A DNA stretch of 64,000 nucleotides from Rhodanobacteraceae bacterium (lineage in GTDB: Bacteria; Pseudomonadota; Gammaproteobacteria; Xanthomonadales; Rhodanobacteraceae). Below the pieces are notes generated by a model. It was not told where the DNA came from. It saw only the letters and a list, made by a program, of their open reading frames with translations, and searched no databases. A program made the position numbers and the translations under genes. Location of the stretch: contig CP126120.1 in assembly GCA_030123585.1 (NCBI GenBank), positions 434,001 to 498,000 on the forward strand, in the 5' to 3' direction. The first letter of the stretch is position 1; the number at the start of each line of letters is the position of its first letter. Below are positions 1-9,508 of the stretch, piece after piece.

Positions 1-93
1 TGGCAGCGCGACGCGCGGATCATCGTGGGACGCGAACGGAGCGAATGATTCCCGCCGTTGACGGGCGCCGCCCGTCATGCAACGTGCGTGCGG

Positions 94-492
94 TCAGTCG
101 TCGTCGTGGTGGTGCTTGTGGCCATGTCCGTGATCGTGGTCGTCGCCCCGCCAACGGTGGGGATGGCCGCCGTAGCGTTGCACCACATAGTCGTTGCGCA
201 GATATGGACGGTCGACGTCCAGGCTGATGTTCACCCCGCCGGCCTGTACGTAGCCCTGCAGGGCCAGCGGCAGGCTGACGCCGGCCTGCCAACCATTGCC
301 GCCCAGCCAGAACCACATGCGGCTCTCCGGCGCGTAGTACACCTCGGCGGATGGGTAGTACACATACTGGTGCTTGGCGCGCCAGCCGTGTGCGGGCGCC
401 CACGGCGGCGGGTCGGCGTATGCAGTGGGCGCGATCAACCCCGCGGCGGCGAGGCCGAGCGGAAGCAGGAGGGCAATGCGGAGGGATTTCAT
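94..492 (-). CDS. Secreted protein of unknown function with His/Asp-rich tail
   Basis: The 132-residue protein starts with a clear signal peptide (Met, Lys, then a Leu/Ala-rich core ending TAYA before DPPPW). I chose the ATG at 492 because AGGGAGA lies just upstream and the signal peptide starts there; a longer open frame to 564 adds a non-hydrophobic leader. The mature part is rich in Trp, Tyr and Pro (AHGWRAKHQY, YYPSAEVYY, MWFWLGGNGW), a pattern I associate with uncharacterised periplasmic proteins of Proteobacteria. It ends GDDHDHGHGHKHHHDDD, a plausible divalent-metal ligand array. It sits just downstream of tilS on the same strand, after a 76-base gap. No enzymatic motif is visible, and metal binding is inference from composition. 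Confidence 0.75.
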   Translation of the reverse strand: MKSLRIALLLPLGLAAAGLIAPTAYADPPPWAPAHGWRAKHQYVYYPSAEVYYAPESRMWFWLGGNGWQAGVSLPLALQGYVQAGGVNISLDVDRPYLRNDYVVQRYGGHPHRWRGDDHDHGHGHKHHHDDD

Positions 493-568
493 GGCGGTCT
501 CCCTGGAGAACGTGGGACACGTGTTATCGCAGTTCGCCCGCATCGGAACTGAATGGCGTGTCACACAA

Positions 569-1903
569 TCACGATGCGTTCAGCCATGCGGGACGTGTCC
601 AGTGCGGGCGCGCGCCGCCGGTATCGAAAATCATCGCGCCGCGCCCGCTGGTCCACATATCGGCGACCGCGATCAATTCCGCGCCCGCGTAAATCAGGGG
701 GCAGCGCTCGCGCACCCACGGCGGGACCCGCGCCTGCTGGAACAGGTCGCGCACTTCGCGCGTGTGCGCATCGCCCGCGGGCTTGATGCGCTCGCCGCCG
801 CGGCGGAAGCGCACGACCAGCAGCGGTTCGAACCGCATGCCGTCCGCCCGAACGGAGGCCCGATCCGCGGCTTCGAGCGTCAGCGTGCCGCAGTCATGGG
901 GCAGTGCGAGCGGCGTGCCGTCCCACACGGTTTGCCACGGTCCCGGCGCCGATGCCAACGGCGGCGTGGCGTGCAGGCGTCGGTCCCACACGCGCACTTC
1001 GGTTCCGCGCCAGGCGATTAGGGGTACGCGATCGTCCGCCGCGTGTACGGCTTGCCGCACCAATTCCGCGCGCGACGCGTCGGGCGGGGCAGGCAACCCG
1101 CGTGCGTGCAGCCAGATGTCCAGCACCGGTACGCGCAAGGCGTCCGGCAGCGCCAGCCAGCCGGACGCATCCAGCGTATCCGCATCGCGCCGCAAGCCTT
1201 CGAACGCCGCGCGCGCCTGGCCGTCGATGTAATCGGCCGCGGCGCGGCACAGCTTCGCCGCGTGCAGGATCGAGGCCGCGGCATTCGGCCAGTGCTGCGT
1301 GATGCGCGGCAGGATGGAGGTGCGCAGCACGTTGCGAGCGAAGTGCGGATCGGCGTTGGCAGGATCGTCGATGCACGCCAACCCGTGCGCCGCGGTGTAG
1401 TCGCGCAGCGCTGCGCGCGGAACATCCAGCAACGGCCGCCACAGGACGCCGCGACCGAGCGGGCGCAGCGCGCGCATGCCGCCCAGTCCTTCCGGTCCCG
1501 CGCCGCGCAGCAGTTTCAGCAGCACGGTTTCGACCTGGTCGTCGCGATGGTGGGCCAGCGCCAGCCATTCGCCTTCACGCAGCGCTTCGGCGAAGGCCGC
1601 GTGGCGGGCCCGCCGTGCCGCGGCTTCGATGCCTTCGTCGCGTGTGTCGTCCACGCGCACGCGCACCACGGCCAGCGGCACACCGATTGACGTACAGAGC
1701 GCCTTGCAGCGTTCCGCCCATGCGCCGCTGTCCGTGTGCAAGCCATGATCAACATGCAACGCGCGCAGGCTACGCTCACGCGCTTCGGGCACCTGCGCCA
1801 GCGCGTGCAGCAGGGCGGTGGAATCGGGGCCGCCGCTGAAGGCGACGCACAACGCCGGCGGATCGTCCGCGCGCAGCCGTTCGCGCAAGCCTTCCTGCCA
1901 CAT
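569..1903 (-). CDS. tilS: tRNA(Ile)-lysidine synthetase TilS
   Basis: TilS uses ATP and lysine to convert C34 of the CAU-anticodon tRNA(Ile) to lysidine, so that it reads AUA. The 444-residue product has the N-type PP-loop SGGPDST at residues 23-29 and the family motif HHRDDQVET at 118-126, followed by the typical C-terminal substrate-binding region. The ATG at 1903 is preceded by AAGGG inside the end of the upstream NYN gene, whose stop lies only 4 bases away, so the two are probably co-translated. The frame is open to 1972, but the extra residues overlap the NYN gene and look unlike TilS. It is the last gene of the dnaE-accA-NYN-tilS block. Confidence 0.96.
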   Translation of the reverse strand: MWQEGLRERLRADDPPALCVAFSGGPDSTALLHALAQVPEARERSLRALHVDHGLHTDSGAWAERCKALCTSIGVPLAVVRVRVDDTRDEGIEAAARRARHAAFAEALREGEWLALAHHRDDQVETVLLKLLRGAGPEGLGGMRALRPLGRGVLWRPLLDVPRAALRDYTAAHGLACIDDPANADPHFARNVLRTSILPRITQHWPNAAASILHAAKLCRAAADYIDGQARAAFEGLRRDADTLDASGWLALPDALRVPVLDIWLHARGLPAPPDASRAELVRQAVHAADDRVPLIAWRGTEVRVWDRRLHATPPLASAPGPWQTVWDGTPLALPHDCGTLTLEAADRASVRADGMRFEPLLVVRFRRGGERIKPAGDAHTREVRDLFQQARVPPWVRERCPLIYAGAELIAVADMWTSGRGAMIFDTGGARPHWTRPAWLNAS

Positions 1904-1907
1904 CGAC

Positions 1908-2657
1908 TCAACCCTTGCCGGGCTTCGCACGGTTGCGCACGTGCAGGGTCTTGGGCCGTCCTTCGCCGGCACTGCGGCGCTCGACCTCGAACAAGGTCGT
2001 TGCCGCCACGAGGTCGCTCAGCTTGGCGTAGCCGTAACTGCGCGCGTCGAAGTCGGGCCGCTGCTTGTTGATGATCGAACCCACCGGGCCGAGCGCAGCC
2101 CAGCCGTCGTCGTCGGACGCGGCCTCGACCGCGTTGCGCAGCAGGTTGACCAGCGCGGAATCCTGTTTCAGTTGCGCGGCGCTGCGCGGTTTCTGCGGCG
2201 CCGGTTCGTCGGGCTTGCCGGCGAGGTTCTCGACGTAAATGAACTTGTCGCAGGCGGCCACGAACGGCTCCGGCGTCTTGCGTTCGCCGAAACCGTACAC
2301 GATCAAGCCCGATTCGCGGATGCGCCCGGCCAGCCGGGTGAAATCGCTGTCACTGGACACGATGCAGAAACCGTCGAAGCGCCCCGAGTACAACAGGTCC
2401 ATCGCATCGATGATCAGGGCCGAATCGGTCGAGTTCTTGCCGCGCGTGTAGCCGAACTGCTGCATCGGCTGCACCGACTGCTTCAGCAGTTCGTCCTTCC
2501 AGCTCTTCAGGTGATTGTCGGTCCAGTCGCCGTAGGCGCGCTTGACGTGCGCGGTGCCGTACTTGGCGATTTCGGCCAGCAGCGCCTCGATCAGCGACGG
2601 CTGCGCATTGTCGGCGTCGATCAAGACCGCCAGCTTGGCGGCGGATTCGTTGGGCAT
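1908..2657 (-). CDS. NYN-domain putative RNase with C-terminal OST-HTH (LOTUS) domain
   Basis: 249 residues. Residues 8-145 form a NYN (PIN-like) domain with the expected acidic clusters: IDADN at 13-17, STDSALIIDAMD around 76-87 and SSDSDF at 101-106. Residues 165-228 resemble an OST-HTH/LOTUS RNA-binding domain (GWAALGPVGSIINKQ, then SYGYAKLSDLV). NYN proteins of this kind are putative Mg-dependent ribonucleases; the RNA substrate is unknown. Start ATG at 2657. It lies between accA (51-base gap) and tilS (4-base gap) on the same strand, so it is probably cotranscribed with both. The domain calls are from motif reading; an RNA-processing role is inferred. Confidence 0.88.
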   Translation of the reverse strand: MPNESAAKLAVLIDADNAQPSLIEALLAEIAKYGTAHVKRAYGDWTDNHLKSWKDELLKQSVQPMQQFGYTRGKNSTDSALIIDAMDLLYSGRFDGFCIVSSDSDFTRLAGRIRESGLIVYGFGERKTPEPFVAACDKFIYVENLAGKPDEPAPQKPRSAAQLKQDSALVNLLRNAVEAASDDDGWAALGPVGSIINKQRPDFDARSYGYAKLSDLVAATTLFEVERRSAGEGRPKTLHVRNRAKPGKG

Positions 2658-2707
2658 CGCGGCGCTCCGTGGCGAAGTCCCGCCGATGGTAGCGCGTCGG
2701 CAGCCGG

Positions 2708-3664
2708 TTATTCTTCGTACGTGCCGTATTTGCGCAGGCGCTGGTAACGCTGCTCCAGCAGTTCGTCGATCGGCAGCGCCTGCAGTTCGTCGAGCTGGTT
2801 GATCAGCACGGCCTTCAGGCGGATCGCCATCGAGCGCGGGTTGCGGTGCGCGCCGCCGGTGGGTTCGCGGATCATCTTGTCGATGAGTCCCAGTTCGAGC
2901 AGGCGTGGCGCGGTCATGCCCATCGCTTCGGCGGCGTCGCGCGCGCGGTTGGCGTCCTTGTACAGGATCGACGCGCAGCCTTCCGGCGTGATCACGGAAT
3001 ACGTGGAGTATTGCAGCATGTTGACGCGGTCGCCGACGCCGATCGCCAGCGCGCCGCCGGAACCGCCTTCGCCGATCACGGTGCACACGATCGGCACGCG
3101 CAGTTCCGCCATTTCCTCGAGGTTGCGTGCGATGGCTTCGCTCTGGCCGCGTTCCTCGGCGCCGATGCCGGGATACGCGCCGGGCGTGTCGATGAAGGTG
3201 AGCACCGGCAGGCCGAAGCGTTCGGCCAGCTTCATCAGGCGCAACGCCTTGCGATAGCCTTCGGGCTTGGGCATGCCGAAATTGCGGCGCACCTTGGACT
3301 TGATGTCGCGGCCCTTCTGGTGGCCGATGACCATCACCGGCCGGCCGACGATGCGCGCAAGGCCGCCCACGATCGCGGCGTCGTCGGCGTACATGCGGTC
3401 GCCGGCGAGTTCGTGGAACTCGTCGCAGATCACCGCGACGTAGTCGGTGGTGTAGGGACGCCCCGGATGCCGCGACAGTTGCGAGACCTGCCACGACGAC
3501 AGGTTGCGGAAGATCTCCGCGGTCTTCACCCTGAGCTTGGCGCGCAGCTTGCCGACCTCGTCGTCGACATCGACGGCGTGGTCGTGGCCCGCGGCGGTCA
3601 ACTCGCGCAGCTTGTCTTCCAGCTCGGCGATCGGCTGCTCGAAATCGAGGAAGTTGGGGTTCAT
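2708..3664 (-). CDS. accA: Acetyl-CoA carboxylase carboxyltransferase subunit alpha
   Basis: AccA, with AccD, transfers the carboxyl group from carboxybiotin to acetyl-CoA to make malonyl-CoA, the first step of fatty-acid synthesis in the cytosol. The 318-residue length matches the family. Recognisable stretches are the N-terminus [19 protein letters not shown], the crotonase-fold core ([46 protein letters not shown]) and the end KYGTYEE. The frame is open far upstream into dnaE, but the ATG at 3664 gives the canonical start. dnaE ends 44 bases upstream, consistent with one transcript, as in many Proteobacteria. Confidence 0.98.
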   Translation of the reverse strand: MNPNFLDFEQPIAELEDKLRELTAAGHDHAVDVDDEVGKLRAKLRVKTAEIFRNLSSWQVSQLSRHPGRPYTTDYVAVICDEFHELAGDRMYADDAAIVGGLARIVGRPVMVIGHQKGRDIKSKVRRNFGMPKPEGYRKALRLMKLAERFGLPVLTFIDTPGAYPGIGAEERGQSEAIARNLEEMAELRVPIVCTVIGEGGSGGALAIGVGDRVNMLQYSTYSVITPEGCASILYKDANRARDAAEAMGMTAPRLLELGLIDKMIREPTGGAHRNPRSMAIRLKAVLINQLDELQALPIDELLEQRYQRLRKYGTYEE

Positions 3665-3708
3665 CGCCTGCGTCTGATCGGGCAAAGCCGCGATTATAGC
3701 CAGCGCGG

Positions 3709-6700
3709 TCAGGGCGCGGCGGGGCGCGACAGCGAAGGCTGCACGGACTTGACGCCCGGAACCTCGTGCAACGCACGGAGCAGGGTGGTGTTGACGCGCA
3801 CCCGCCAGTCGTCGCCGAGACGGATGTCCGCGCTGCCGGTGGCGTTGTGGTAGCCGGTGAGCAGCAGCGGCGTGCGGCCGCCGCAGTGCCCGGCCAGCGC
3901 GCGCTTGAAGGTGGTCACGAAACCCGCGTCGATGCCGTTGACGCCGATGCGCAGGACGCGCGCGCCGGCTTCGCAGGCCTGGTCGAGGGTCCACACGCGG
4001 CGGGCGCGGACGCGCAGTTCGCCGCGGAAGTCGTCGAAGGCAAGCCCGCCCTCGATCACCAGGATGGCATCGGGTTGCACCAGGTCGCCGTATTGCTCCA
4101 TCGCGTCGCGGAAGAAGTTGGCGGTCATCGCGCCGGACCAGTCTTCGATGCGTACCCCGGCCGCGTCGCCGTGGCGGAATACCTTGGTTACCATGCCCGC
4201 CACGGCCCACGGCGTTTCGGGCGGACGGCGGAAGCGGTTGTCGTCATCGTCGCCGCCGCGTGCCGGCGGCGGTTCGTAACGCTCGGCGATTTCGCCGATG
4301 GGGCAGGTCGCGAGTTGCGCGAGCACTTCGCGCCAGGGATCGGTGGGATGGCCGGACAGGTAATGCCCGAGCGTGGCGCGTTCGCCCGCGAGTTTCTTCT
4401 CCAGCGTCCAGGGCGGTTGCTCGGGCGTCGTCAGGGTGACCGCTGCGACCGGCGCCAGCGACGCGCCGAACATGTCGTTCTGGCCGGCCTCGCGGTCGCG
4501 CAGTCTCTGCTCGGCGGCCTTCACGGCTTCCGGGAGCTGCGCGGTGAGCGTGGCGCGGCTGCTGCCGAGCGAATCCATCGCGCCGGACTGGATCAACGCC
4601 TCGAACACGCGCTTGTTCAATTTGCCGGAATCCATCCGCGCGCAGAAATCGGCGAGGTCGCGGAAGCGGCCGCCATTCGCGCGCGCCTGCATCACCGCTT
4701 CGCACACCGCGCGGCCCACGCCCTTGATCGCGCCGAGGCCGTAGCGGATCGTGCCGCGCGGCGCGTCGGCCGCGGCAAGGTCGGCGGCGGCGTTGGCGAC
4801 GAAGTGGTAGTCCGAGGCGTTGACGTCGGGCGGCAACATCACGATGCCGATCGCGCGGGCGTCCTCGATGAACTGCACCAGCTTGTCGGTGGAATCCATG
4901 TCCGACGACATCGTCGCGGCCATGAATTCGGCGGGGTAGTGCACCTTCAGCCACGCGGTCTGGTACGCGACCAGCGAATACGCCGCGGCGTGCGACTTGT
5001 TGAAGCCGTAGCCCGCGAACTTCTCCATCTGGTCGAAGATCGCGTCGGCTTTCTTCTCCGGCACGCCGTTCTGCATCGCGCCGTCGCGGAAGATGCCGCG
5101 GTGCTTGGCCATCTCGGCCGGCACCTTCTTGCCCATCGCGCGGCGCAGCAGGTCGGCGCCGCCCAGCGAATAGCCGCCCACGATCTGCGCCATCTGCATC
5201 ACCTGCTCCTGGTAGACCATGATGCCGTAGGTCTCCTGCAGGATCGGCTCGACGCGCGGGTCGGGATAGATGACTTGCTCGCGGCCGTGCTTGCGCGCGA
5301 CGTAGTTGGGGATCAGTTCCATCGGGCCCGGACGGAACAGCGAGTTCAACGCGATCAGGTCCTCGAAGCGGTCGGGCCTGGCGTCTTTCAGCAGCCGCTG
5401 CATGCCGCCGCCTTCGAACTGGAACACCGCGATCGTGCGCGCTTCGCGGAACAGCTTGAAGACCTCGGGGTCGTCCAGCGGAAGCTGCGCGATGTCCAGC
5501 GGCGGCTCGCCGGTTTCGGCGCGTCGCGCGTTGATCGCCTTCACCGCCCAGTCGATGATGGTGAGCGTGCGCAGGCCGAGGAAGTCGAACTTCACCAGCC
5601 CGACTTCCTCGACGTCGTTCTTGTCGAATTGCGTGACGACGCCGGCGCCGCCCGGCTCGGAATACAGCGGCGCGAAATCGGTCAGCGCACTCGGCGCGAT
5701 CACCACGCCGCCCGCATGCTTGCCGGCGTTGCGGGCAAGCCCCTCCAGTTTCAACGCAAGGTCGATCAGGGTGCGGGCTTCCTCGTCCTGCTGGTAGAGG
5801 TCGCAGAACTCGCGCACGACGCGGTCAGGTTCCTTCTTCGATTTCTCGCTGATGCCGAGTGCATCGCCAAGCGTCAGGTCCAGCGGCATCCGCGGGATCA
5901 GTTTCGCGATCTTGTCCACTTGGCCGTACGGCATGCCCAGCACGCGCCCGCAGTCGCGCAGCACGGCCTTGGCCGCCATCGAGCCGTAGGTGATGATCTG
6001 GCTGACCTGGTCGCGGCCGTATTTGTCGGCGACGTAGGCGATCACCTCGTCGCGGCGTTCCATGCAGAAGTCGACGTCGAAGTCGGGCATCGACACGCGT
6101 TCGGGATTGAGGAAGCGCTCGAACAGCAACCCGAAACGCAGCGGATCGAGGTCGGTGATCCTGAGGCACCACGCCACCACCGAGCCCGCGCCCGAACCGC
6201 GTCCGGGTCCGACCGGAATGTCCTGCGACTTGGCCCAGCGGATGAAGTCGGAGACGATCAGGAAGTAGCCGGCGAAGCCCATCTTGCCGATCACGTCCAG
6301 TTCGCGTTCGAGGCGCGCGTCGTAATCCTCGCGGGTCTGGCCCGGCGCGAGCCCGGCTTCGGCGAGGCGCTCGTCCAGGCCCGCGCGCGCCTGTTCGGCG
6401 ATCCAGGTTTCCAGCGTGTGTTTTTCCGGAACCGGAAACGCGGGCAGGTAGTACTTGCCGAACGTGAGTTCGAGGTTGCAACGCTTGGCAAGTTCGACCG
6501 TGTTTTCCAGCGCCTCCGGCAGGTCGGCGAACAGGTCCGCCATCGCTGCGGCGGGCTTCAGCCACTGCTCGGGGGAATAGTCGCGCGGGCGGCGCGGATC
6601 GTCGAGCTGGTAGCCCTGCTGGATGCACACGCGCGCCTCGTGCGCTTCGAAATCGCCGGCGTCCAGGAAACGCACGTCGTTGCTGGCGATCACCGGCAGA

Positions 6701-7314
6701 TCGAGGCGCGCCGCGAGTTGCAGAGCCTGCGTGTTGAACGACTCCTCGCCGTCGCGGCCGGTGCGCGTCAATTCCAGATACAGCCCGTCGCCGAAACATT
6801 CGCGCAAGGCATCGAGATTGGCGTGGGCATCGTGTTCGCGGCCCGCCGTGGCGAGGCGCCCGCAGGCGCTGTCGCGACCGGCGATCGCGAACAGGCCGGC
6901 GACGGCGCCGTCGAGCCAACCGGCCTGCAACTGCGCGCGCCCCGCGTGCTGGCCTTCCAGCCAGCCGCGCGAGATCAGCCGGGAAAGATTGAGATAACCG
7001 CCGCGGTCGCGGCACAGCAGGGTGAGCCGGTCCGGCCGCGCGGCGTCCTCTGGATTCGCGATCCACACGTCGCAACCCACGATCGGCTTGAGGCCGGCTT
7101 TTTCGGCGGCGCGATAGAACTTGATCTGCGCGAACAGGTTGGAATCGTCGGTCAGCGCCAGCGCCGGCATGCCCAGTTCCACCGCACGGCTCACCAGGTT
7201 GGCGTGCCTGGCCTTGGCCGGGTCGCCGTACTCGGGCTTCTCCGGAATGCGGATGGTGGAATCGCGCAACGAGTATTCACTGTGCGCGCGCAGGTGGACG
7301 TAGCGGATCGGCAT
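3709..7314 (-). CDS. dnaE: DNA polymerase III subunit alpha
   Basis: The catalytic subunit of the replicative polymerase. The 1201-residue product has the N-terminal PHP domain ([13 protein letters not shown]), the polymerase core with the metal-binding [32 protein letters not shown], the fingers ([35 protein letters not shown]), and tandem HhH and OB-fold regions toward the C-terminus. It is about 40 residues longer than the E. coli enzyme, partly from a roughly 25-residue insertion right after the first PHP motif (residues 21-45). Upstream there is a 330-base non-coding stretch with a REP hairpin, where rnhB would be adjacent in the canonical cluster. Confidence 0.98.
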   Translation of the reverse strand: MPIRYVHLRAHSEYSLRDSTIRIPEKPEYGDPAKARHANLVSRAVELGMPALALTDDSNLFAQIKFYRAAEKAGLKPIVGCDVWIANPEDAARPDRLTLLCRDRGGYLNLSRLISRGWLEGQHAGRAQLQAGWLDGAVAGLFAIAGRDSACGRLATAGREHDAHANLDALRECFGDGLYLELTRTGRDGEESFNTQALQLAARLDLPVIASNDVRFLDAGDFEAHEARVCIQQGYQLDDPRRPRDYSPEQWLKPAAAMADLFADLPEALENTVELAKRCNLELTFGKYYLPAFPVPEKHTLETWIAEQARAGLDERLAEAGLAPGQTREDYDARLERELDVIGKMGFAGYFLIVSDFIRWAKSQDIPVGPGRGSGAGSVVAWCLRITDLDPLRFGLLFERFLNPERVSMPDFDVDFCMERRDEVIAYVADKYGRDQVSQIITYGSMAAKAVLRDCGRVLGMPYGQVDKIAKLIPRMPLDLTLGDALGISEKSKKEPDRVVREFCDLYQQDEEARTLIDLALKLEGLARNAGKHAGGVVIAPSALTDFAPLYSEPGGAGVVTQFDKNDVEEVGLVKFDFLGLRTLTIIDWAVKAINARRAETGEPPLDIAQLPLDDPEVFKLFREARTIAVFQFEGGGMQRLLKDARPDRFEDLIALNSLFRPGPMELIPNYVARKHGREQVIYPDPRVEPILQETYGIMVYQEQVMQMAQIVGGYSLGGADLLRRAMGKKVPAEMAKHRGIFRDGAMQNGVPEKKADAIFDQMEKFAGYGFNKSHAAAYSLVAYQTAWLKVHYPAEFMAATMSSDMDSTDKLVQFIEDARAIGIVMLPPDVNASDYHFVANAAADLAAADAPRGTIRYGLGAIKGVGRAVCEAVMQARANGGRFRDLADFCARMDSGKLNKRVFEALIQSGAMDSLGSSRATLTAQLPEAVKAAEQRLRDREAGQNDMFGASLAPVAAVTLTTPEQPPWTLEKKLAGERATLGHYLSGHPTDPWREVLAQLATCPIGEIAERYEPPPARGGDDDDNRFRRPPETPWAVAGMVTKVFRHGDAAGVRIEDWSGAMTANFFRDAMEQYGDLVQPDAILVIEGGLAFDDFRGELRVRARRVWTLDQACEAGARVLRIGVNGIDAGFVTTFKRALAGHCGGRTPLLLTGYHNATGSADIRLGDDWRVRVNTTLLRALHEVPGVKSVQPSLSRPAAP

Positions 7315-7644
7315 GACGGGCGTCTGGGTATCCGTGCAAGCCTATTGCCGGAGCGTGGGGGCGGCAAGCTTGACAGTTGCCGTGACGGCTGCCCGTGGCC
7401 GTCATCACGGCGAAGGCCGGACGCTGTTCTCCCTCTCCCGCTTGCGGGAGAGGGTTGGGGTGAGGGTGATACTTGCCGACATCACCTTGGCCGGAATCGA
7501 TGTCGCGTTGATCGTGTGTTCTCTGGCGTCGCTGCCAGCGATGCCCGACCGGGTGTACCTTGCGCACTTTGCAATTCAGACTGCGGGAACCCATGATCGT
7601 GACCCGGCTGCTCATCCCGATCCGCTGTCCAAACAGGTGAACCC
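7315..7644. other. Non-coding interval upstream of dnaE
   Basis: A 330-base stretch between the divergent dnaE and a small lipoprotein gene. It holds a REP-type palindrome (listed separately). On the plus strand there is a TTGACA at 7370-7375, but no acceptable -10 at 16-18 bases, so I do not call a promoter there. This is one edge of the roughly 15-kb insertion that separates dnaE from rnhB. Confidence 0.6.
7431..7454. repeat. REP-type palindrome
   Basis: A perfect inverted repeat: 11-base arms CCCTCTCCCGC and GCGGGAGAGGG around a TT loop, followed by TTGGGGTGAGGGT. The same core recurs inside metG (40995-41022) and in variant form at gluQ (51353-51375), downstream of gltB's start region (49157-49226) and near 55898-55919. 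Such elements are common between genes in Xanthomonadales. Confidence 0.85.
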
Positions 7645-7959
7645 ATGTCGAAGAGAGGGGAACGTACCGTGTCTTTGCGCTTTGCGATTTGCCTGGCAGC
7701 CGTTGCGTTGGCAGGGTGCGGATCGAGGTCGTTCGTGATGCCCTACCGCGATGGGGCGTTTTGGGTCACGGGGTCGTCCGCGCGCTTGAGCACCGGCGCC
7801 GAGGAGAAGGCCCGCCTCGTCAAGGACGCCGATGAATATTGCGAGCGACGCGGCAAGTCCGCCGTCGTGGTTGCTTCCAGCGAAACCGATGCCACGTCCG
7901 GCACGCTCGCCGCGCCCGGCAAGTTGGCCCGCGCGACCGTGGAATTTCGCTGCGAGTGA
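7645..7959 (+). CDS. Small lipoprotein of unknown function
   Basis: 104 residues, with a lipoprotein signal: a positively charged start, a hydrophobic segment (FAICLAAVAL) and the lipobox LAGC with Cys25. AGGTGA precedes the ATG by a suitable distance. The mature part contains a short sequence with ADEYCERRGK and ends in VEFRC, so two further cysteines could form a disulfide. I do not recognise the family. It is read toward the bufferin operon, whose first gene starts 318 bases later, so it may or may not share its regulation. Confidence 0.75.
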   Translation: MSKRGERTVSLRFAICLAAVALAGCGSRSFVMPYRDGAFWVTGSSARLSTGAEEKARLVKDADEYCERRGKSAVVVASSETDATSGTLAAPGKLARATVEFRCE

Positions 7960-8277
7960 TGTCAGGGCGCTTGTCTGGTTGGTCACACCTGTTCCTGTCG
8001 TGGCCCGCCACAGGGCCGGCAACTATCGGCCCAAACCTGCCGTACAGGCACTTTCTGCGGGTGTCCGCTTTCGGCATGTACGGTTCACTTTCTCCTGCCG
8101 TTGCACGTAACCGATCAGGGCAACGACGCGTCCAATTCGACCTTGGTTCCTGGCAGGACCATCCGGCTAATTCTCTCCGCATGCCCGTCGTTGCATCACA
8201 GCACGTGAATCCTTTTGCCGCTTCGCCGCCTCCATGGGGAACGGGGGCCATTTCGGCTTCCATCCTCGGAGATCCCC
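7960..8277. other. Regulatory interval upstream of the bufferin operon
   Basis: A 318-base stretch with no convincing gene; the frames open here are short and lack family features. It holds the candidate ECF promoter described separately. The last bases before the bufA ATG are CTCGGAGATCCCC, a good ribosome binding site. Confidence 0.55.
8107..8132 (+). promoter_or_regulatory. Candidate ECF-type promoter of the bufferin operon
   Basis: GTAACC at 8107-8112, a 16-base spacer, then CGTC at 8129-8132. This matches the general layout of ECF sigma promoters (an AACC-containing -35 and a CGT-containing -10). It would give a leader of about 140 bases before bufA. The operon is followed by its own ECF sigma gene, which makes autoregulation plausible. 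No other copy of the pattern was found to support it, so confidence is limited. Confidence 0.35.
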
Positions 8278-8631
8278 ATGAACAGTACCCAACTTCTCAA
8301 GTCCGCCATCGCCTGCGCGCTCACGCTGGGCGCCGCGTCGCTCGCGTCCACCGCGTTGGCGCAGCAATCAATGCCGATGTCTTCCGGCCACATGCAGATG
8401 AAGATGACGCCGGCGATGATGAAGATGCAGCGCGAGAAGACCATGGCCTACATGGAGAAAAACCGCTACGCGAAGTGCTACGGCGTCAACGCTGCGTTCA
8501 AGAACGACTGCCAGTCGCCGGGCCATTCCTGCGCCGGTCAGGACAGCAAGGCCCGTGACCCGCACGCATTCGTGGCGATGCCGTCAGGCATCTGCACCAA
8601 GATCGCCGGCGGCAGCCTGACCGCCGAGTAG
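8278..8631 (+). CDS. bufA: BufA1-type bufferin precursor (DUF2282), Met-rich variant
   Basis: 117 residues: signal peptide 1-28 (ending STALA), then a segment at 32-59 with ten Met and one His (MPM, MQMKM, MMKM), then the Cys core characteristic of DUF2282: KCYG (Cys67), NDC (Cys78), HSCAGQ (Cys85) and GIC (Cys106). Bufferins are periplasmic copper-sequestering RiPPs; their cysteines are modified to thiooxazole-type heterocycles by an MNIO enzyme before export. The maturase gene follows after 1 base. The Met-rich segment is more than I expect of this family and could bind Cu(I); that is inference. Start chosen from GGAGA upstream of the ATG. Confidence 0.92.
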   Translation: MNSTQLLKSAIACALTLGAASLASTALAQQSMPMSSGHMQMKMTPAMMKMQREKTMAYMEKNRYAKCYGVNAAFKNDCQSPGHSCAGQDSKARDPHAFVAMPSGICTKIAGGSLTAE

Positions 8632-8632
8632 C

Positions 8633-9508
8633 GTGGCCACCGTGACCGGGTTGTCCGCCCGCCGTGCGCACTTGATGCCGGTTGCCGCCGGCATCGGGTT
8701 GCGCGCGCCGCATGTGGCGCGGGTGCTCGACGAGCGGCCGCCGGTCGCGTGGCTGGAAGTGCACAGCGAAAACCTGTTCGGTGCGGGCGGCAGTCTGCAC
8801 CATGCGATGACTCGCATCCGGCAGGACTACCCGCTCAGCCTGCACGGCGTGGGCCTCTCGCTCGGATCGGCGGACCGGCTGGATGCTGGCCACCTGCAAC
8901 GGGTGGCCGAGCTGGTGGCGCGTTACCAGCCGGAACTCGTGTCCGAACACCTGTGTTGGGGCGCGCTCGGTGAGCACCACAGCAATGACCTGCTACCGAT
9001 GCCGTTCACAGAAGAAGCCGTCAACTTGATGGTGTCACGGATCGGGCAGGTGCAGGACGCGCTTAAACGGGAAATTCTGGTCGAGAACATTTCCACGTAT
9101 TTGCGTTTTCAGGACGGCGACTACAGCGAGTGGGATTTCGTCGCCGAGGTGGTCCGCCGCAGCGGCTGCGGCCTGTTGTGCGACGTCAACAACATCTACG
9201 TCAACAGCGTCAACCACGGCTTCGACCCGTACACGTATCTGCGCGCATTGCCGATCGAAGCCGTGCGCGAAATCCATCTGGCCGGCTTCACCCGCAAGAC
9301 CAATCTTCCGGTGCCGTTGCTGATCGATTCCCACAGCCGGCGCGTGGATCCGGCGGTATGGGAACTGTATGACGCCGCGATCGCGCGCCTCGGAGCGGTG
9401 CCGACCCTGATCGAATGGGACCAGGACATCCCCGCGCTGGAAGTGCTGCTGGACGAAGCGGCCCACGCCGGGGAGGTGCTCGATGTCTGCCGCACCCGCG
9501 CTGCGTGA
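8633..9508 (+). CDS. bufB: MNIO-family (DUF692) bufferin maturase
   Basis: 291 residues from a GTG start, 1 base after the bufA stop. It is a TIM-barrel multinuclear non-heme iron oxidase. Recognisable conserved blocks are LEVHSEN, SLHGVGLSLGS, SEHLCWG, LPMPFT, ENISTYLRF, CDVNNIYVNSVNHGFDP, EIHLAGF, DSHSRRVDPAVW and EWDQDIPALEVLLDE, which carry the His/Glu/Asp/Asn iron ligands. In characterised bufferin systems this enzyme converts precursor cysteines to heterocycles in the cytosol. It overlaps the next gene by 26 bases, indicating tight coupling. Confidence 0.94.
   Translation: MATVTGLSARRAHLMPVAAGIGLRAPHVARVLDERPPVAWLEVHSENLFGAGGSLHHAMTRIRQDYPLSLHGVGLSLGSADRLDAGHLQRVAELVARYQPELVSEHLCWGALGEHHSNDLLPMPFTEEAVNLMVSRIGQVQDALKREILVENISTYLRFQDGDYSEWDFVAEVVRRSGCGLLCDVNNIYVNSVNHGFDPYTYLRALPIEAVREIHLAGFTRKTNLPVPLLIDSHSRRVDPAVWELYDAAIARLGAVPTLIEWDQDIPALEVLLDEAAHAGEVLDVCRTRAA

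Noticed and set aside
7370..7398. TTGACA upstream of the small lipoprotein gene as a promoter
   Set aside because: At 16-18 bases from it there is only GC-rich sequence with no -10 resemblance.
3766..7596. A 1276-codon open frame on the plus strand
   Set aside because: It is the antisense of dnaE; high GC keeps stop codons rare on both strands, and the translation has no family features.
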